Assembly (NCBI GenBank): GCA_028278545.1
Contig: JANQED010000115.1
Coordinates: 124,001 to 188,000, forward strand
From: Anaerolineales bacterium
GTDB taxonomy: Bacteria; Chloroflexota; Anaerolineae; Anaerolineales; UBA11858
DNA length: 64,000 nt
Reading direction: 5' to 3'
The translations under genes were made by a program, and so were the position numbers. The notes beneath the pieces are model-generated. The model had not been told where the DNA came from and did not search any database. It was given only the letters and a program-made list of their open reading frames with translations. Shown piece after piece: positions 10,277 through 19,971 of the stretch; the stretch's first letter is position 1, and every line of letters starts with the position of its first letter.

Positions 10277-12676
10277 TCATTTGCCTTTATTTTTTGCTAT
10301 CGAATCCTTTTCAGTAGTTTTGAAATATACCCGGAAAGCGGCGGTTTCGTCGAGCAGGGATTTGAGAGCCATGGCAACATCGCCCAGTGCGTGGCCTGGG
10401 TTTCCGCCAGCGCGTAATTGAACCTCCTCACTCGCTGCGTCACTTCGCGAGGCATCCCCGGTGGGGAGTTCTACGATAATATGCCCCTTCTCTTCCAGCC
10501 AGGCCAGTCCTAACCGCACCGTTGCTTCTCGATGGGCCATGGCTGCTGCTAACGTGGGCACGTGAGCGAGGCCATCTTTGGCTTCCAGTGTGTGCTTGAC
10601 CAGTCCGGCCAGTCGGCCCAGGAACTCCTCTGGCTCGTCGAGACCTGGGTCAGCGCCGAAGAGATACACAATCTGAGGGGATACGGCGCCCAGAAGTGCT
10701 CCCAATTCCCTGGGGCCGGGCGGCGGGGTCCATAGAATCAGCTTTTCAGCAGGTGCTAGTTCCAGTCGGTCGCGCCCACCCAAACGGCGTTTTGCCTCTC
10801 CCTCTGCAAAGAGCAGGATATCGCTATGGGATTTAAGTCCCTCCAAAACCGGGAGTGGATGCCGCTCGCCGCGGTAATCCACGATCTCCAAAGGGGGAGC
10901 TTCGATGGCTACCTCTGGGGTGGTGCCCTCACTTAGGCGGTATTCTAGCCATTGGGCCTGGACGCGGCGTTCACCGCGAAAGGTGTTGGTGCGAACGGTG
11001 AAGGCCAGGTCGAAGGGCGTGCGGGGCAGTTCTTCACCGGCGCCCCGCCACCACAGGAAATCCTGGCTGAACCCGTCCTGGTCTTCGACTACTAATTGCA
11101 GGTGCTGACGTGCACGGCCGATGGGCCTGTGGCTGACCAATTTGAGATCGCGGCAGGCCAGGGTCAGGGGTGGGTTGCCAGCACCAAAGGGGGCCAGGCG
11201 CTCCAAGTCTTCGACGAATTCCAGCGTCAGGGTTGAAAGGGGGGTGAAGGCGTCGATGGACAGGCTCGGCTCAGGGGGCGCGTCTGCCGTCATCGCCCGG
11301 ATGGTGCGAGAGAGGGCCTGGCGGAAATCGGGGATGCGTTGTGGGTCGATGGAGAGCCCCGCCGCCATGGGATGCCCCCCGAAGCCCAGCAGCATCTCGC
11401 TCTGTGCGGCGATGGCTGCGGTGATATGGATGCCCTCGACTGAACGGGCCGAGCCGCGGGCGGGTTCCTCTTCAGGATTCGAGAGCAGGATGGTGGGCTT
11501 GTTGAAGCGCTCCACCAGGCGGCTAGCGACGATGCCGATCACCCCAGGAGGCCATTGAGGGTGCGCCAGAACCAGCGCAGCGAAGTTCAATAACTCAGGT
11601 TCCGCTTTGATCTGGCTCAGAGCGGCCTGGTAGATCTGGTCGGTGAGCAGGCGGCGTTTGTTGTTCAGGCCTTCGAGCTGCGTGGCGATGACATTCGCCC
11701 GGCCAGGGTCTTCGGTGGTCAAGAACTCGACGATGGGGTTGGCGTCCGATAGGCGTCCTAGGGCATTGAGCCGCGGCCCGATGGAAAATCCAATCGATTC
11801 TTCAGTTAGCTGATCGGGAATCAACTCGGCGGTCTTGAAGAGCGTTTGTAGGCCCAGGCGCTGGCTATGCCGTAAAGCCTCCAGGCCGCGCTGGAGCAGA
11901 TAGCGGGTGTCGCCGGTTTGCAAAGCTACATCGGCGACAATGCCCAGGGCGACCAGGTCGAGATATTTATCTGCTGAGTGATGGGCGGCCAAAGATGGGG
12001 GCATTTGTTCCCCGTTATTTGTCCTCCGTCTTCGGTCATATAACTCCTCAACCAATTTGTACGCCACGCCTACCCCCGGCAGCGCTGAGAGAGGATGTCC
12101 CTCAGGCAGCAGTTTGGCGTTGACAATGGCGTCTGCGTTCGGCAATGAGGCTGGCAGATCATGGTGGTCGGTGATCACTACGGTCAGGCCGCGCGCTTTG
12201 GCGTAGTCAACCGCTTCGTGTTCAGCGATGCCGGTGTCGCATGTTAGCAATAGACTTGGAGTAGATACACCTGGTCGGGGCGTCTCTATCTGTCCCTGCA
12301 GAGAAGTTATTTGGATGCCGTGACCTTCTGTCGCGCGAATGGGGATGTAATAGATCACTTCCGCCCCTAAATCGCGCAATGCTTCGACGAGCAGGGTGGT
12401 GGCGGTCTGCCCATCGACATCGAAATCCCCCCAGACCAGGATGCTTTCACCCCCGTGAATGGCGCGCTCGATGTGGTCCGCGGCCTCGTTTAGGCCAGGG
12501 AGTTCGCTGGCGGGCGTGGGAATGTAGTAATTTGGATCGAGGAAGGCGCGCGCTGAATCTGGGTCGCTGATGCCCCGGCGGGCGAGAGTCTGCGCGACGA
12601 GAGAGTGACCGCCGACGGCAGCCTTCAAATCATCCGGGACGGAGATCGGTTTTGGTTTGAGCCAGTGTCTAGGCAT
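10277..12676 (-). CDS. recJ: Single-stranded-DNA-specific exonuclease RecJ
   Basis: DFDVDGQTATTLL, TDHHDLP, FGGHPMAAGLSI DHH/DHHA1 motifs. Confidence 0.93.
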   Translation of the reverse strand: MPRHWLKPKPISVPDDLKAAVGGHSLVAQTLARRGISDPDSARAFLDPNYYIPTPASELPGLNEAADHIERAIHGGESILVWGDFDVDGQTATTLLVEALRDLGAEVIYYIPIRATEGHGIQITSLQGQIETPRPGVSTPSLLLTCDTGIAEHEAVDYAKARGLTVVITDHHDLPASLPNADAIVNAKLLPEGHPLSALPGVGVAYKLVEELYDRRRRTNNGEQMPPSLAAHHSADKYLDLVALGIVADVALQTGDTRYLLQRGLEALRHSQRLGLQTLFKTAELIPDQLTEESIGFSIGPRLNALGRLSDANPIVEFLTTEDPGRANVIATQLEGLNNKRRLLTDQIYQAALSQIKAEPELLNFAALVLAHPQWPPGVIGIVASRLVERFNKPTILLSNPEEEPARGSARSVEGIHITAAIAAQSEMLLGFGGHPMAAGLSIDPQRIPDFRQALSRTIRAMTADAPPEPSLSIDAFTPLSTLTLEFVEDLERLAPFGAGNPPLTLACRDLKLVSHRPIGRARQHLQLVVEDQDGFSQDFLWWRGAGEELPRTPFDLAFTVRTNTFRGERRVQAQWLEYRLSEGTTPEVAIEAPPLEIVDYRGERHPLPVLEGLKSHSDILLFAEGEAKRRLGGRDRLELAPAEKLILWTPPPGPRELGALLGAVSPQIVYLFGADPGLDEPEEFLGRLAGLVKHTLEAKDGLAHVPTLAAAMAHREATVRLGLAWLEEKGHIIVELPTGDASRSDAASEEVQLRAGGNPGHALGDVAMALKSLLDETAAFRVYFKTTEKDSIAKNKGK

Positions 12677-12729
12677 ATCTTGAATGCTTGATGTTAGCGA
12701 AATTCACGTTCAATCTGCCAGCGGGAGTG

Positions 12730-13590
12730 CTAATACTCAATTTCGGCGATGTGCTCAAAACCGAGTTCCAGCTCGAAGCCCCCTTCGGCTTCCCAATCGC
12801 CCTCGGCTTCTTCCAGCGGCCCCGCCTCGACGCCACGGTTGCACAGTGAACGATAGACGCAGAAACGGCAGCGGCGTTCGTCTTCCGTGAGAGGGGCTTC
12901 TCCTTCGCCCATGCTTTGGATCTCTGAGATCAGGCGGGCTAGATAAGCCTGGTCTTCATCGAATTGCTTTGGGCTGTAGGGGATGCGCGCTAGCTGGTCG
13001 GGGAAATCAGTGTACCAGTAGATCATTTCGATCTGTTCGGGCTTGAAAGGTTCTCCCTCGTTCAGTTGCGCGCCAGCCTGGACTAAGAGGTATGGATAAA
13101 CACGACTCTGTAAGCGATGGATCAGCCATTCCCGTTTGGGCCGCTTGCGCGATGTCTTCCAGTCGAAGATAATGGCCTTACCCTCGGGCTGGATGACCAA
13201 CAGATCGTATTTCGCCATGATGCGGAAATCCCCGATGGGCGCTGAGAGACTGATTTCAGGGAAGGGTTTCTGGTTTTGGAAGTTCCTCTCCTCGAAGCCT
13301 TTTGATCCTGCGAAGTTCTTCCACCATCGACTCAGAATCTTATCCCCCTTCACCTGCCCGGCGATCTTCTCCTTGGGCACGCCCAACCAGTATTGATGGG
13401 CCATTTGATGGAACTGTAAGCCGCGCTGCATAAAATGCTCGTTGTCCATGGCAGGTTCGGCTTCCACTGCCGGCCAGGCGCGCTGCTGGATATAACGCAA
13501 CTGAAACCTTCGCTGGCAATCAACATAATCTTGAAGGGAGCTTTGGCTGAATACGAATGACGATTGAAGTTTATCAATGGGTGCGGGCAT
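12730..13590 (-). CDS. PD-(D/E)XK nuclease (RecB/AddB-like) with probable Fe-S cysteines
   Basis: Start at MPAPIDKLQSS; IFDWKTSRK nuclease motif; cysteines DYVDC...CRFCVYRSLC typical of a Fe-S staple. Confidence 0.82.
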   Translation of the reverse strand: MPAPIDKLQSSFVFSQSSLQDYVDCQRRFQLRYIQQRAWPAVEAEPAMDNEHFMQRGLQFHQMAHQYWLGVPKEKIAGQVKGDKILSRWWKNFAGSKGFEERNFQNQKPFPEISLSAPIGDFRIMAKYDLLVIQPEGKAIIFDWKTSRKRPKREWLIHRLQSRVYPYLLVQAGAQLNEGEPFKPEQIEMIYWYTDFPDQLARIPYSPKQFDEDQAYLARLISEIQSMGEGEAPLTEDERRCRFCVYRSLCNRGVEAGPLEEAEGDWEAEGGFELELGFEHIAEIEY

Positions 13591-13606
13591 ATTTCTCCTG
13601 TCGCAC

Positions 13607-15877
13607 TTACTCCCTGACTTCCCCATTCTGCTTCCAATATGACTGCAATGCCACCAACGGGATCGCCGGTTGCTGGTTGCCCTTGCGCCCTGCATTCCAG
13701 GTGATGATCAGGTCTCTCTTTGCGCGGGTGATCCCCACATACAGCAAGCGCAGCCGCTCGCGTACGTACTCCATGCGGGCTTCGTACGTCGGCCTGCCCT
13801 CAGCGTACCACTCATAGGCGTCGCGAGAGAAGGCAGCTTCCAATTGGGCCAGGGTCTCGGCTTCCAGGTTCAAGTTATCGCGGATAAACCACTTTTCTGG
13901 GATGTAACTGTCGTATTCCATCCCCGATGGAAAATCATAGTTGTTGACCGACATTAAATAGACTCGATCCCACTCCAATCCTTTGGCCTTGTGGACGGTA
14001 GCAATGACCACTTTGCCTTTGTGCTTGTCCGGGTCGAAGCCGGTGTCATCTTCGCTGAAGCCCAGGAAGCGGCGCTCGTTCTTGGCGATCACAGCCAGCT
14101 CGCCGGTCAGTTCCGGCAGATGCCATTCCGGGTGCATGTTGCGGGCGCGCCGCAGCAGCACGGCCAGTTTGTGGGCGATGGCGAGATCGTTGGGCTTGGT
14201 GAATAATTCCTGGGACAGGGTCAGGATCATCTGGTCGATGGGCAGTTCGATGGTTTTCAACCACCTTGACAGGACGAGCCGGAAACCTTCGAGTTGGTCC
14301 AACTCATCGCCGGGGATGTCCTGCTCCCGAAGGTACTCCAACCAATCACGTTCCGGGCCTGGTCTCAGGAAATCTTCGACGTGGCGGCAGCTTTGAAGGA
14401 TTTTGGCCGTCGCTTGGACCTGCTTCCAGAGGTCAGAGTCGCCCCGGTCGGCGCGACGCCAGACTCGGTAAACCCTGGCTAATTTGCCAGGCGACCCTGG
14501 ATCAGCGAGATATTGCAGGATATTGCCCAAGGCTCCAGCAGTGAAACGCGTTGAGCTGGAACTGCGCAGTAAGCTGTCAACAGTTTCGATCTCCCTACGG
14601 CGCAGTTCATCGTTGAGGGCGAAGCCGCGCGTGTTGCGCGGAGCCAGGACTGCCACCGTCTCATCGGGGTGCTCCTCCAGCCAGCGTTCGATGGAATCGG
14701 CAACGGTCTGGATTTCGCCGTCAGGGGAGAACTTGGTCTCGACTAAGTGGATTCCCTCGGGGGCATCAGCCGGGTTGGGTTGGGGGTCCCCCTCGGGGGT
14801 CGGTTCGATGTACGGAACATCGAGAGCGTTGCGCACCTCTAAAACAGGATGTTCGCGCTGGGTCCAGTCGATCAGATAATTGGCCAGGTTGATCACACTG
14901 CGCGTGGATCTGCCAGAATTGGGCAGCTCTCGGGGCAGGTCGGCCTGCGCCATGAATTCCCGCAGATACTTGGGATCGGCCGTTGTGAAGGATTCGTAGA
15001 TGGCCTGGTTGGGGTCGCCGACGCGCACCCAATTCCCGTTTGATCCTGCCAGCAGGCGTAGAATCTCCTCCTGCAGGTGGCTGCTATCTTGGGCTTCGTC
15101 TTCCAGAATGAAAGGCCACATCTCTTGCAGGCGGCCCAACAAGTCATCGTCGGTGTGCAGCGCCTGGAGAGCGAGACGAATGAGATCGTCGAAGTCGACC
15201 GCTCCGCGATAGGCCAGGGAGCGCTGATAATCGCTGTACATGGCCGCGCCCATCTCAGCCAGGGGCAGGGGGAGAGGTAGGTCGTCGAGTTGCCGGCGTA
15301 AGGTGTCAGGGGTGCGCTGCATATCCTTGGCTGTGCGAATGAAGCTCAACGCAATGCCTTTGACTAAATCAGGCAGTTGGTCACGCCGCACCCAATCTCG
15401 CCGGCCTTCGTCGAGTTCAGGGTCGAGGTACTCGTCCAGGGTATGGGGGTTGGTTCGCAGCCAGGTGTTGGCTACTTCATCCCGGATGGCATTGGCCTCG
15501 CGCTCGTCGATGATCTGAAAGTTGGAATCCAATCCCGCCAGTTCAGGGCGCTCACGCACGATATCATGGGCCAGGCCGTGCAGGGTACGCACCCGATAAT
15601 ATGGCAGCAAAGGACGCCCTTCCTGATCTCGAAGGAAACCTTCGATGCGGGTGGCGAAATGATCCACCGCCGAATTGGTCAAGGTGACGATGAGGATCTC
15701 CTGGTTTTCGGTCAGCGTGCCCTCCAGGATGATCTGGGCGGCCAGGGCTGACAGCGTCCAGGTTTTTCCGCTGCCCGGCACGGCAGAGATTCCCATCGTG
15801 CCGCCGGGGTATTCCAGGACGGCTTGCTGCGCGGGGCGGGGGGTGAAGTCAGACATCGGTGATCGAATTTCGGTCAT
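13607..15877 (-). CDS. UvrD/PcrA-like SF1 DNA helicase
   Basis: Walker A AVPGSGKTWTL; DEAQD; VGDPNQAIYESF; ATVHKAKGLEWDRVYL; YVGITRAKRDL. Confidence 0.92.
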   Translation of the reverse strand: MTEIRSPMSDFTPRPAQQAVLEYPGGTMGISAVPGSGKTWTLSALAAQIILEGTLTENQEILIVTLTNSAVDHFATRIEGFLRDQEGRPLLPYYRVRTLHGLAHDIVRERPELAGLDSNFQIIDEREANAIRDEVANTWLRTNPHTLDEYLDPELDEGRRDWVRRDQLPDLVKGIALSFIRTAKDMQRTPDTLRRQLDDLPLPLPLAEMGAAMYSDYQRSLAYRGAVDFDDLIRLALQALHTDDDLLGRLQEMWPFILEDEAQDSSHLQEEILRLLAGSNGNWVRVGDPNQAIYESFTTADPKYLREFMAQADLPRELPNSGRSTRSVINLANYLIDWTQREHPVLEVRNALDVPYIEPTPEGDPQPNPADAPEGIHLVETKFSPDGEIQTVADSIERWLEEHPDETVAVLAPRNTRGFALNDELRRREIETVDSLLRSSSSTRFTAGALGNILQYLADPGSPGKLARVYRVWRRADRGDSDLWKQVQATAKILQSCRHVEDFLRPGPERDWLEYLREQDIPGDELDQLEGFRLVLSRWLKTIELPIDQMILTLSQELFTKPNDLAIAHKLAVLLRRARNMHPEWHLPELTGELAVIAKNERRFLGFSEDDTGFDPDKHKGKVVIATVHKAKGLEWDRVYLMSVNNYDFPSGMEYDSYIPEKWFIRDNLNLEAETLAQLEAAFSRDAYEWYAEGRPTYEARMEYVRERLRLLYVGITRAKRDLIITWNAGRKGNQQPAIPLVALQSYWKQNGEVRE

Positions 15878-15912
15878 GGCACTGCCAACGAGGGTGGCCT
15901 GCCATCCAAATT

Positions 15913-16713
15913 TTATGGATTCTGGACATCTTGATTGTTGTCAACGTTGCCAAGTCGCTTTGCGAAGGTTAAAAAACTCAATTCATCGAAGACCGGATGT
16001 GACATGGCGGGCACTTCCTTGAGAAGGGTGTAGCCGTGTTTGTGGTAGAAAGGCACGGCTTTATGGTTGCGGCTGGATGTCCCCAGGTGGACGCCATGAA
16101 TATCCAGGTCTACCAGATGCGCCTCGAAACGTTGCAGCAAACGTGTGCCAATGCCCGTTCGATGGTATTCCGGCAGCACATTGATGTGCAAGTGAGCCGG
16201 GTAGTAGGTCTGAATCTCGGCAGTGAGCTCTGGGTCTTCTTTCAGTTCAACCAGCATTTTGCCCAATCTTATCAGTGTAGTGAAGGTCTTTGGAGAGCGC
16301 CAACTGGTGACCAGAAGTGCCCGTGTGACGATCTGCCAGATCATCTTGCGTGCGAAGCGTTTCTCTTGCAAAGCTGTATTAAGCGTTCCACAGATGAAGC
16401 CGACCACCTTTCCTTTCCGAGTATCGAGGAGAGGAGAAGGTGAACTTATACGCTGTACCGGTGAAACTGTTGTTGAATCCCTGGGAAATTTCGACTTTTC
16501 CTCTGTATTTTGGGATGAAACATCGACTGCGACGAAAAAGTGTTCCGGTTCGAAACGGGCATAATATGCGATGAAGATCAGGTAAAACAGCCGTTTGTCG
16601 TTGAAATAATCGCGCCCTTCTAAGCCTTCTCCTTTGAAGCCCGTTCGGAAAGTGATATTCTCGATGGTGGGCTCATTTCCTGGATGAAAGTTTTGGATGA
16701 CGATATTTTTCAT
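15913..16713 (-). CDS. GNAT-family N-acetyltransferase
   Basis: LHINVLPEYHRTGIGTRLLQRFEAHLVD...HGVHLGTSSRNHKAVPFYHKHGY. Confidence 0.85.
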   Translation of the reverse strand: MKNIVIQNFHPGNEPTIENITFRTGFKGEGLEGRDYFNDKRLFYLIFIAYYARFEPEHFFVAVDVSSQNTEEKSKFPRDSTTVSPVQRISSPSPLLDTRKGKVVGFICGTLNTALQEKRFARKMIWQIVTRALLVTSWRSPKTFTTLIRLGKMLVELKEDPELTAEIQTYYPAHLHINVLPEYHRTGIGTRLLQRFEAHLVDLDIHGVHLGTSSRNHKAVPFYHKHGYTLLKEVPAMSHPVFDELSFLTFAKRLGNVDNNQDVQNP

Positions 16714-16732
16714 GGCGCAAATGGTTCTCTGT

Positions 16733-18850
16733 TTACTCTTCTTTGCCCGCTGACCTCAAAGCACGGTCGATGGCTTTCAACAGCAACCCTTTATGCTCAT
16801 AACCCTGTTCACCAAGTTCGCTCAACCCGAGGAAAATACCCCTACGGCAGCGGCGGATCAGCCCCAGCACCAGGCGATGAAGGGAATCCCGGCTGGCATC
16901 GTACTCGTCAGCATCGGTCCAGGGGCGGTGCAGGTCCCAGTGGCGGCTGAGCACATAGGGATGGGTCAACGGCTGGCGGATGCGCTCATACCAGCCGCGC
17001 GAGCCGATGTCCAGCCAGAACTGGTATTCGACAGAACGGTTGCGCATCAGGAAGGTGTAAGCCGGGGCCAGGAAGACGGCGTCTTCGATTTGGGTTTGCC
17101 AGCGATAGAGATATTGCGCGGCGATGACCCCGTCATCGACCATCTGCAGGTACTCTTTCCCCAAGGGGATGCCTTCAGCCTCTAAGCTCTCGCCAACCGC
17201 CCAGCGGAACTTGCGCACGGACTCGATCAGGTTGGCGGTGACTTCTCCGGCGTCATAATCGGCGTGGAAGCCGAACCCCGGCTGGGACAGCATCTCCCCG
17301 AAGAGGCGGTTGAAGAAATGATCCAGTTCCTCAGGGGGTTCTTGGATGTAGGCATCCAACCAGAGACGCAGTTTTTCGTAAAGGTTGCCCAGTTTATAGG
17401 TAATCCGTTCCTGGGTTTCGGGTTTGATCTGGTCGAAAGGGGAGAGCCTGCCGTTGCGTTTTTGATAGACGATGTCGGTGAGCAGTTGGGCACGCACTAA
17501 GTCTAGCCCGGCGATGGCCTGGATGAAGGCATACGCCAGGTCGAATTTCGAGGGGGGCAGCCCCCAGTGTGGATGGGCCAGTGCCGCCAGGGTCAGCAGG
17601 GTTTGGGTGGCAGGCTCTTCCCGCAGAGAACGTGAGGGGCGGTGAGAGTAAGTGGGGATGCCCAATTCATCCAGGCGCTCTGTTAATGAGAAGCGCAGGG
17701 CATCACTGAGATAGGAGGACAGCACGACGATCTCCCCTGGCGGAACCCCGTCTTCGATGAGAAGCGCGATCTGCTCGACGATCCAATCCAGCATCTGCGG
17801 GTAGTAGCGGGTGGAGTCTAGAGGGGAATGGTGAATTGGGAATGGTACATCGTCGATTTTGAACGGCCCGCTTTCGTCTTCGGGCAGCAGAGATTGGGCG
17901 ATGGCGTAACCGAAATTCAGCACTTCGTCTGACGCGCTGAAAGACTCAGAGAACGTAACCTGTTGGTCACAATAGTCTTTCAGTTCGTACATTGTCTGGG
18001 GGTCGGCACCGGTAAATCGGCGGTAGCCAGCCTCGAGATCATGAATCAGCAGCCCCGATTCTAGTTCGGGCAGCCACGCTTGGAGCAGATCATGCGTGAC
18101 GGGGGCGTTCTCCTCTACATTGTCAGCCACCAGATGGCGGTAGTTCTCTAAAAGGTATTCGTGACAAACGGGGGCAGGCCAGAGATGATTCCGAAAGACC
18201 TCGATCTGCAAGGAGAAATCGAGCAGGTTGTGTTCCAGGCAGTAAGTGCGGAAGAGGTTGGCGCAGTGCTGGGCATCATCATAGATGTGGGCCTGACCGG
18301 GCTCTCCTGACCAGGCGCTTTTGAGCTTCTGGCTGATCTCGGTGTGTGGAAAGCCGACCACGGCGGCCTTGCTCAGGTTGTCGAGGATCTGGCTGTAAAG
18401 GCGGTTGCGCTCGATGGTGATGGATTCGAAGAAACCTTGATCCAGCAGCGGGCGCACCAGGTGGGCCATGTTGTACTGGGCGGTCTCCAGGGTGAGGAAG
18501 GTGGGAGGGCGGTTGGGATTGGCGAAGCCAGCTTCAGCGGAGATCAGCGGCCAAAATAGCTCCACCATGCGCTTGGCCAGACCACCAATCGTCAACACGG
18601 TCACCGCACCCCCGGCGGTAGTGGTGGGGCTGCGCAGGGCCTCATAATAGGGCGCGGCCAGGGTGCGCTGCGGCACGAGCAGGAGCATTTGGTTGCCGGG
18701 GATGCCTGCCTCAAGCAGCGTTAGAATGCGCTCCACGCCGACGGTGGTCTTGCCCGTGCCGGCGTGCCCTTCGAGGAAGATTTTCGCATCGAGCGGGGCT
18801 TCGATGATGGAGATTTGGTCTGGCGTAAGTTGGTTTGCGATGGAGGGCAT
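16733..18850 (-). CDS. UvrD-like ATP-dependent helicase/AddB-like protein
   Basis: Walker A GHAGTGKTTVGVERIL; ISEKLEGHAGTGKTT-type N-terminus; PQRTLAAPYYEAL. Confidence 0.75.
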   Translation of the reverse strand: MPSIANQLTPDQISIIEAPLDAKIFLEGHAGTGKTTVGVERILTLLEAGIPGNQMLLLVPQRTLAAPYYEALRSPTTTAGGAVTVLTIGGLAKRMVELFWPLISAEAGFANPNRPPTFLTLETAQYNMAHLVRPLLDQGFFESITIERNRLYSQILDNLSKAAVVGFPHTEISQKLKSAWSGEPGQAHIYDDAQHCANLFRTYCLEHNLLDFSLQIEVFRNHLWPAPVCHEYLLENYRHLVADNVEENAPVTHDLLQAWLPELESGLLIHDLEAGYRRFTGADPQTMYELKDYCDQQVTFSESFSASDEVLNFGYAIAQSLLPEDESGPFKIDDVPFPIHHSPLDSTRYYPQMLDWIVEQIALLIEDGVPPGEIVVLSSYLSDALRFSLTERLDELGIPTYSHRPSRSLREEPATQTLLTLAALAHPHWGLPPSKFDLAYAFIQAIAGLDLVRAQLLTDIVYQKRNGRLSPFDQIKPETQERITYKLGNLYEKLRLWLDAYIQEPPEELDHFFNRLFGEMLSQPGFGFHADYDAGEVTANLIESVRKFRWAVGESLEAEGIPLGKEYLQMVDDGVIAAQYLYRWQTQIEDAVFLAPAYTFLMRNRSVEYQFWLDIGSRGWYERIRQPLTHPYVLSRHWDLHRPWTDADEYDASRDSLHRLVLGLIRRCRRGIFLGLSELGEQGYEHKGLLLKAIDRALRSAGKEE

Positions 18851-18928
18851 AGTTTAACCACCAAGAACACGAAGTTCCTTGGGCTCATTTTACACCAAAG
18901 ATGGGCGAATCCGCGTGGATTGTCTCTC

Positions 18929-18957
18929 TTGACGCCCTGCGCGTTCAGTGCTATATT
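18929..18957 (+). promoter_or_regulatory. Predicted sigma70-type promoter TTGACG-N17-TATATT
   Basis: TTGACG at 18929-18934, TATATT at 18952-18957, spacer 17 bp. Confidence 0.65.
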
Positions 18958-18963
18958 TTCTCA

Positions 18964-19043
18964 CTGTAGGATGCCAGAAAGTTTTCGTTGGAAGCAAGAA
19001 AGAAAGACAACAGCTCGAGGCAGGGTCCTTGGGCTGTTTTTTT
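18964..19043 (+). ncRNA. Candidate ~80-nt small RNA or attenuated cspA leader
   Basis: Lies between the promoter above and a strong terminator; no ORF on this strand in that span. Confidence 0.5.
19009..19043 (+). terminator. Rho-independent terminator upstream of cold-shock gene
   Basis: AACAGCTCGAGG-CAGGGT-CCTTGGGCTGTT (12-bp stem with G-U pairs) followed by a 7-T tract. Confidence 0.75.
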
Positions 19044-19107
19044 GACCCTCCGATGGAACGATCAAGCACCTCGTTTTATATCAGATGTAGTTCAAAAGGA
19101 GAAAAAA

Positions 19108-19317
19108 ATGTCTGAACGTGTCGTCGGTACGGTCAAGTGGTTCAATGGAAGCAAAGGCTATGGCTTCATTGAGCGCGAAGGTGGCAAGGATGTCTTTGTT
19201 CACTATTCTGCTATCCAGGGCGAAGGCTTCCGCAACCTCGAAGAGGGCCAGCGAGTTGAATTCACCGTGGAAGAGGGCCACAAAGGGCCTCAGGCCGCTG
19301 AGGTAATTGCCCTGTAG
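19108..19317 (+). CDS. cspA: Cold-shock domain protein
   Basis: [46 protein letters not shown]. Confidence 0.96.
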   Translation: MSERVVGTVKWFNGSKGYGFIEREGGKDVFVHYSAIQGEGFRNLEEGQRVEFTVEEGHKGPQAAEVIAL

Positions 19318-19337
19318 GGATCATACCTTTTCAAAAC

Positions 19338-19370
19338 GAGACCTCGCCAAACGGCGAGGTCTTCTCTCTT
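19338..19370 (+). terminator. Rho-independent terminator of csp gene
   Basis: GACCTCGCC-AAAC-GGCGAGGTC then TTCTCTCTT. Confidence 0.75.
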
Positions 19371-19451
19371 AAGCTGGAAAGCAGGATGCCGACGCCGCAG
19401 GCCTGCCCTTGGTGCGGCAAAAGTGGGTTGTCAGGCTCTTTTGCACCCATG

Positions 19452-19874
19452 TTAAAGCCTGTTTTGCAGTGTTAACAATGTCTTTTCAGTTTCGTGGCTC
19501 AATTTTTTGAAGGCTTCTTCCGCAGGGAGCCAGAGCAACTGATCGACTTCTTCGTTGGGGGTAAAAGAGAGCTCTTCTCGTAAGACCATATTCCAAAAGA
19601 GGACTATTTTCGCCACCCCCTTGACAGTATAGGCCGTACTTCCGGCAAAGCTGGTCAATTGCGCTTTGCAGCCGGTTTCCTCTTGCACTTCGCGGAGGGC
19701 AGTTTCCTGCCAGCGCTCTCCGGGGTCGCGTTTGCCCTTGGGGATGGTCCAGTCATCGTAGCGCAGTCGGTGGACGAGGGCTAGTTCTCGCCCTTCGGGG
19801 GTCTCTCGCCAAAGCAGACCCCCGGCAGCTTCGACCACGTCAGCAGAAGGGTTTTCGATCTCTGAATTTGTCAT
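19452..19874 (-). CDS. NUDIX hydrolase
   Basis: Nudix box GKRDPGERWQETALREVQEETG. Confidence 0.92.
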   Translation of the reverse strand: MTNSEIENPSADVVEAAGGLLWRETPEGRELALVHRLRYDDWTIPKGKRDPGERWQETALREVQEETGCKAQLTSFAGSTAYTVKGVAKIVLFWNMVLREELSFTPNEEVDQLLWLPAEEAFKKLSHETEKTLLTLQNRL

Positions 19875-19971
19875 GGTTTCATTATAAGCCAACTGCCTAC
19901 CTTCAGACACGGGACTAATCCTTGCCGCGCTGGACGCGAAAAAGTAACGAGAGAACAAGAAATCTGCGCAC

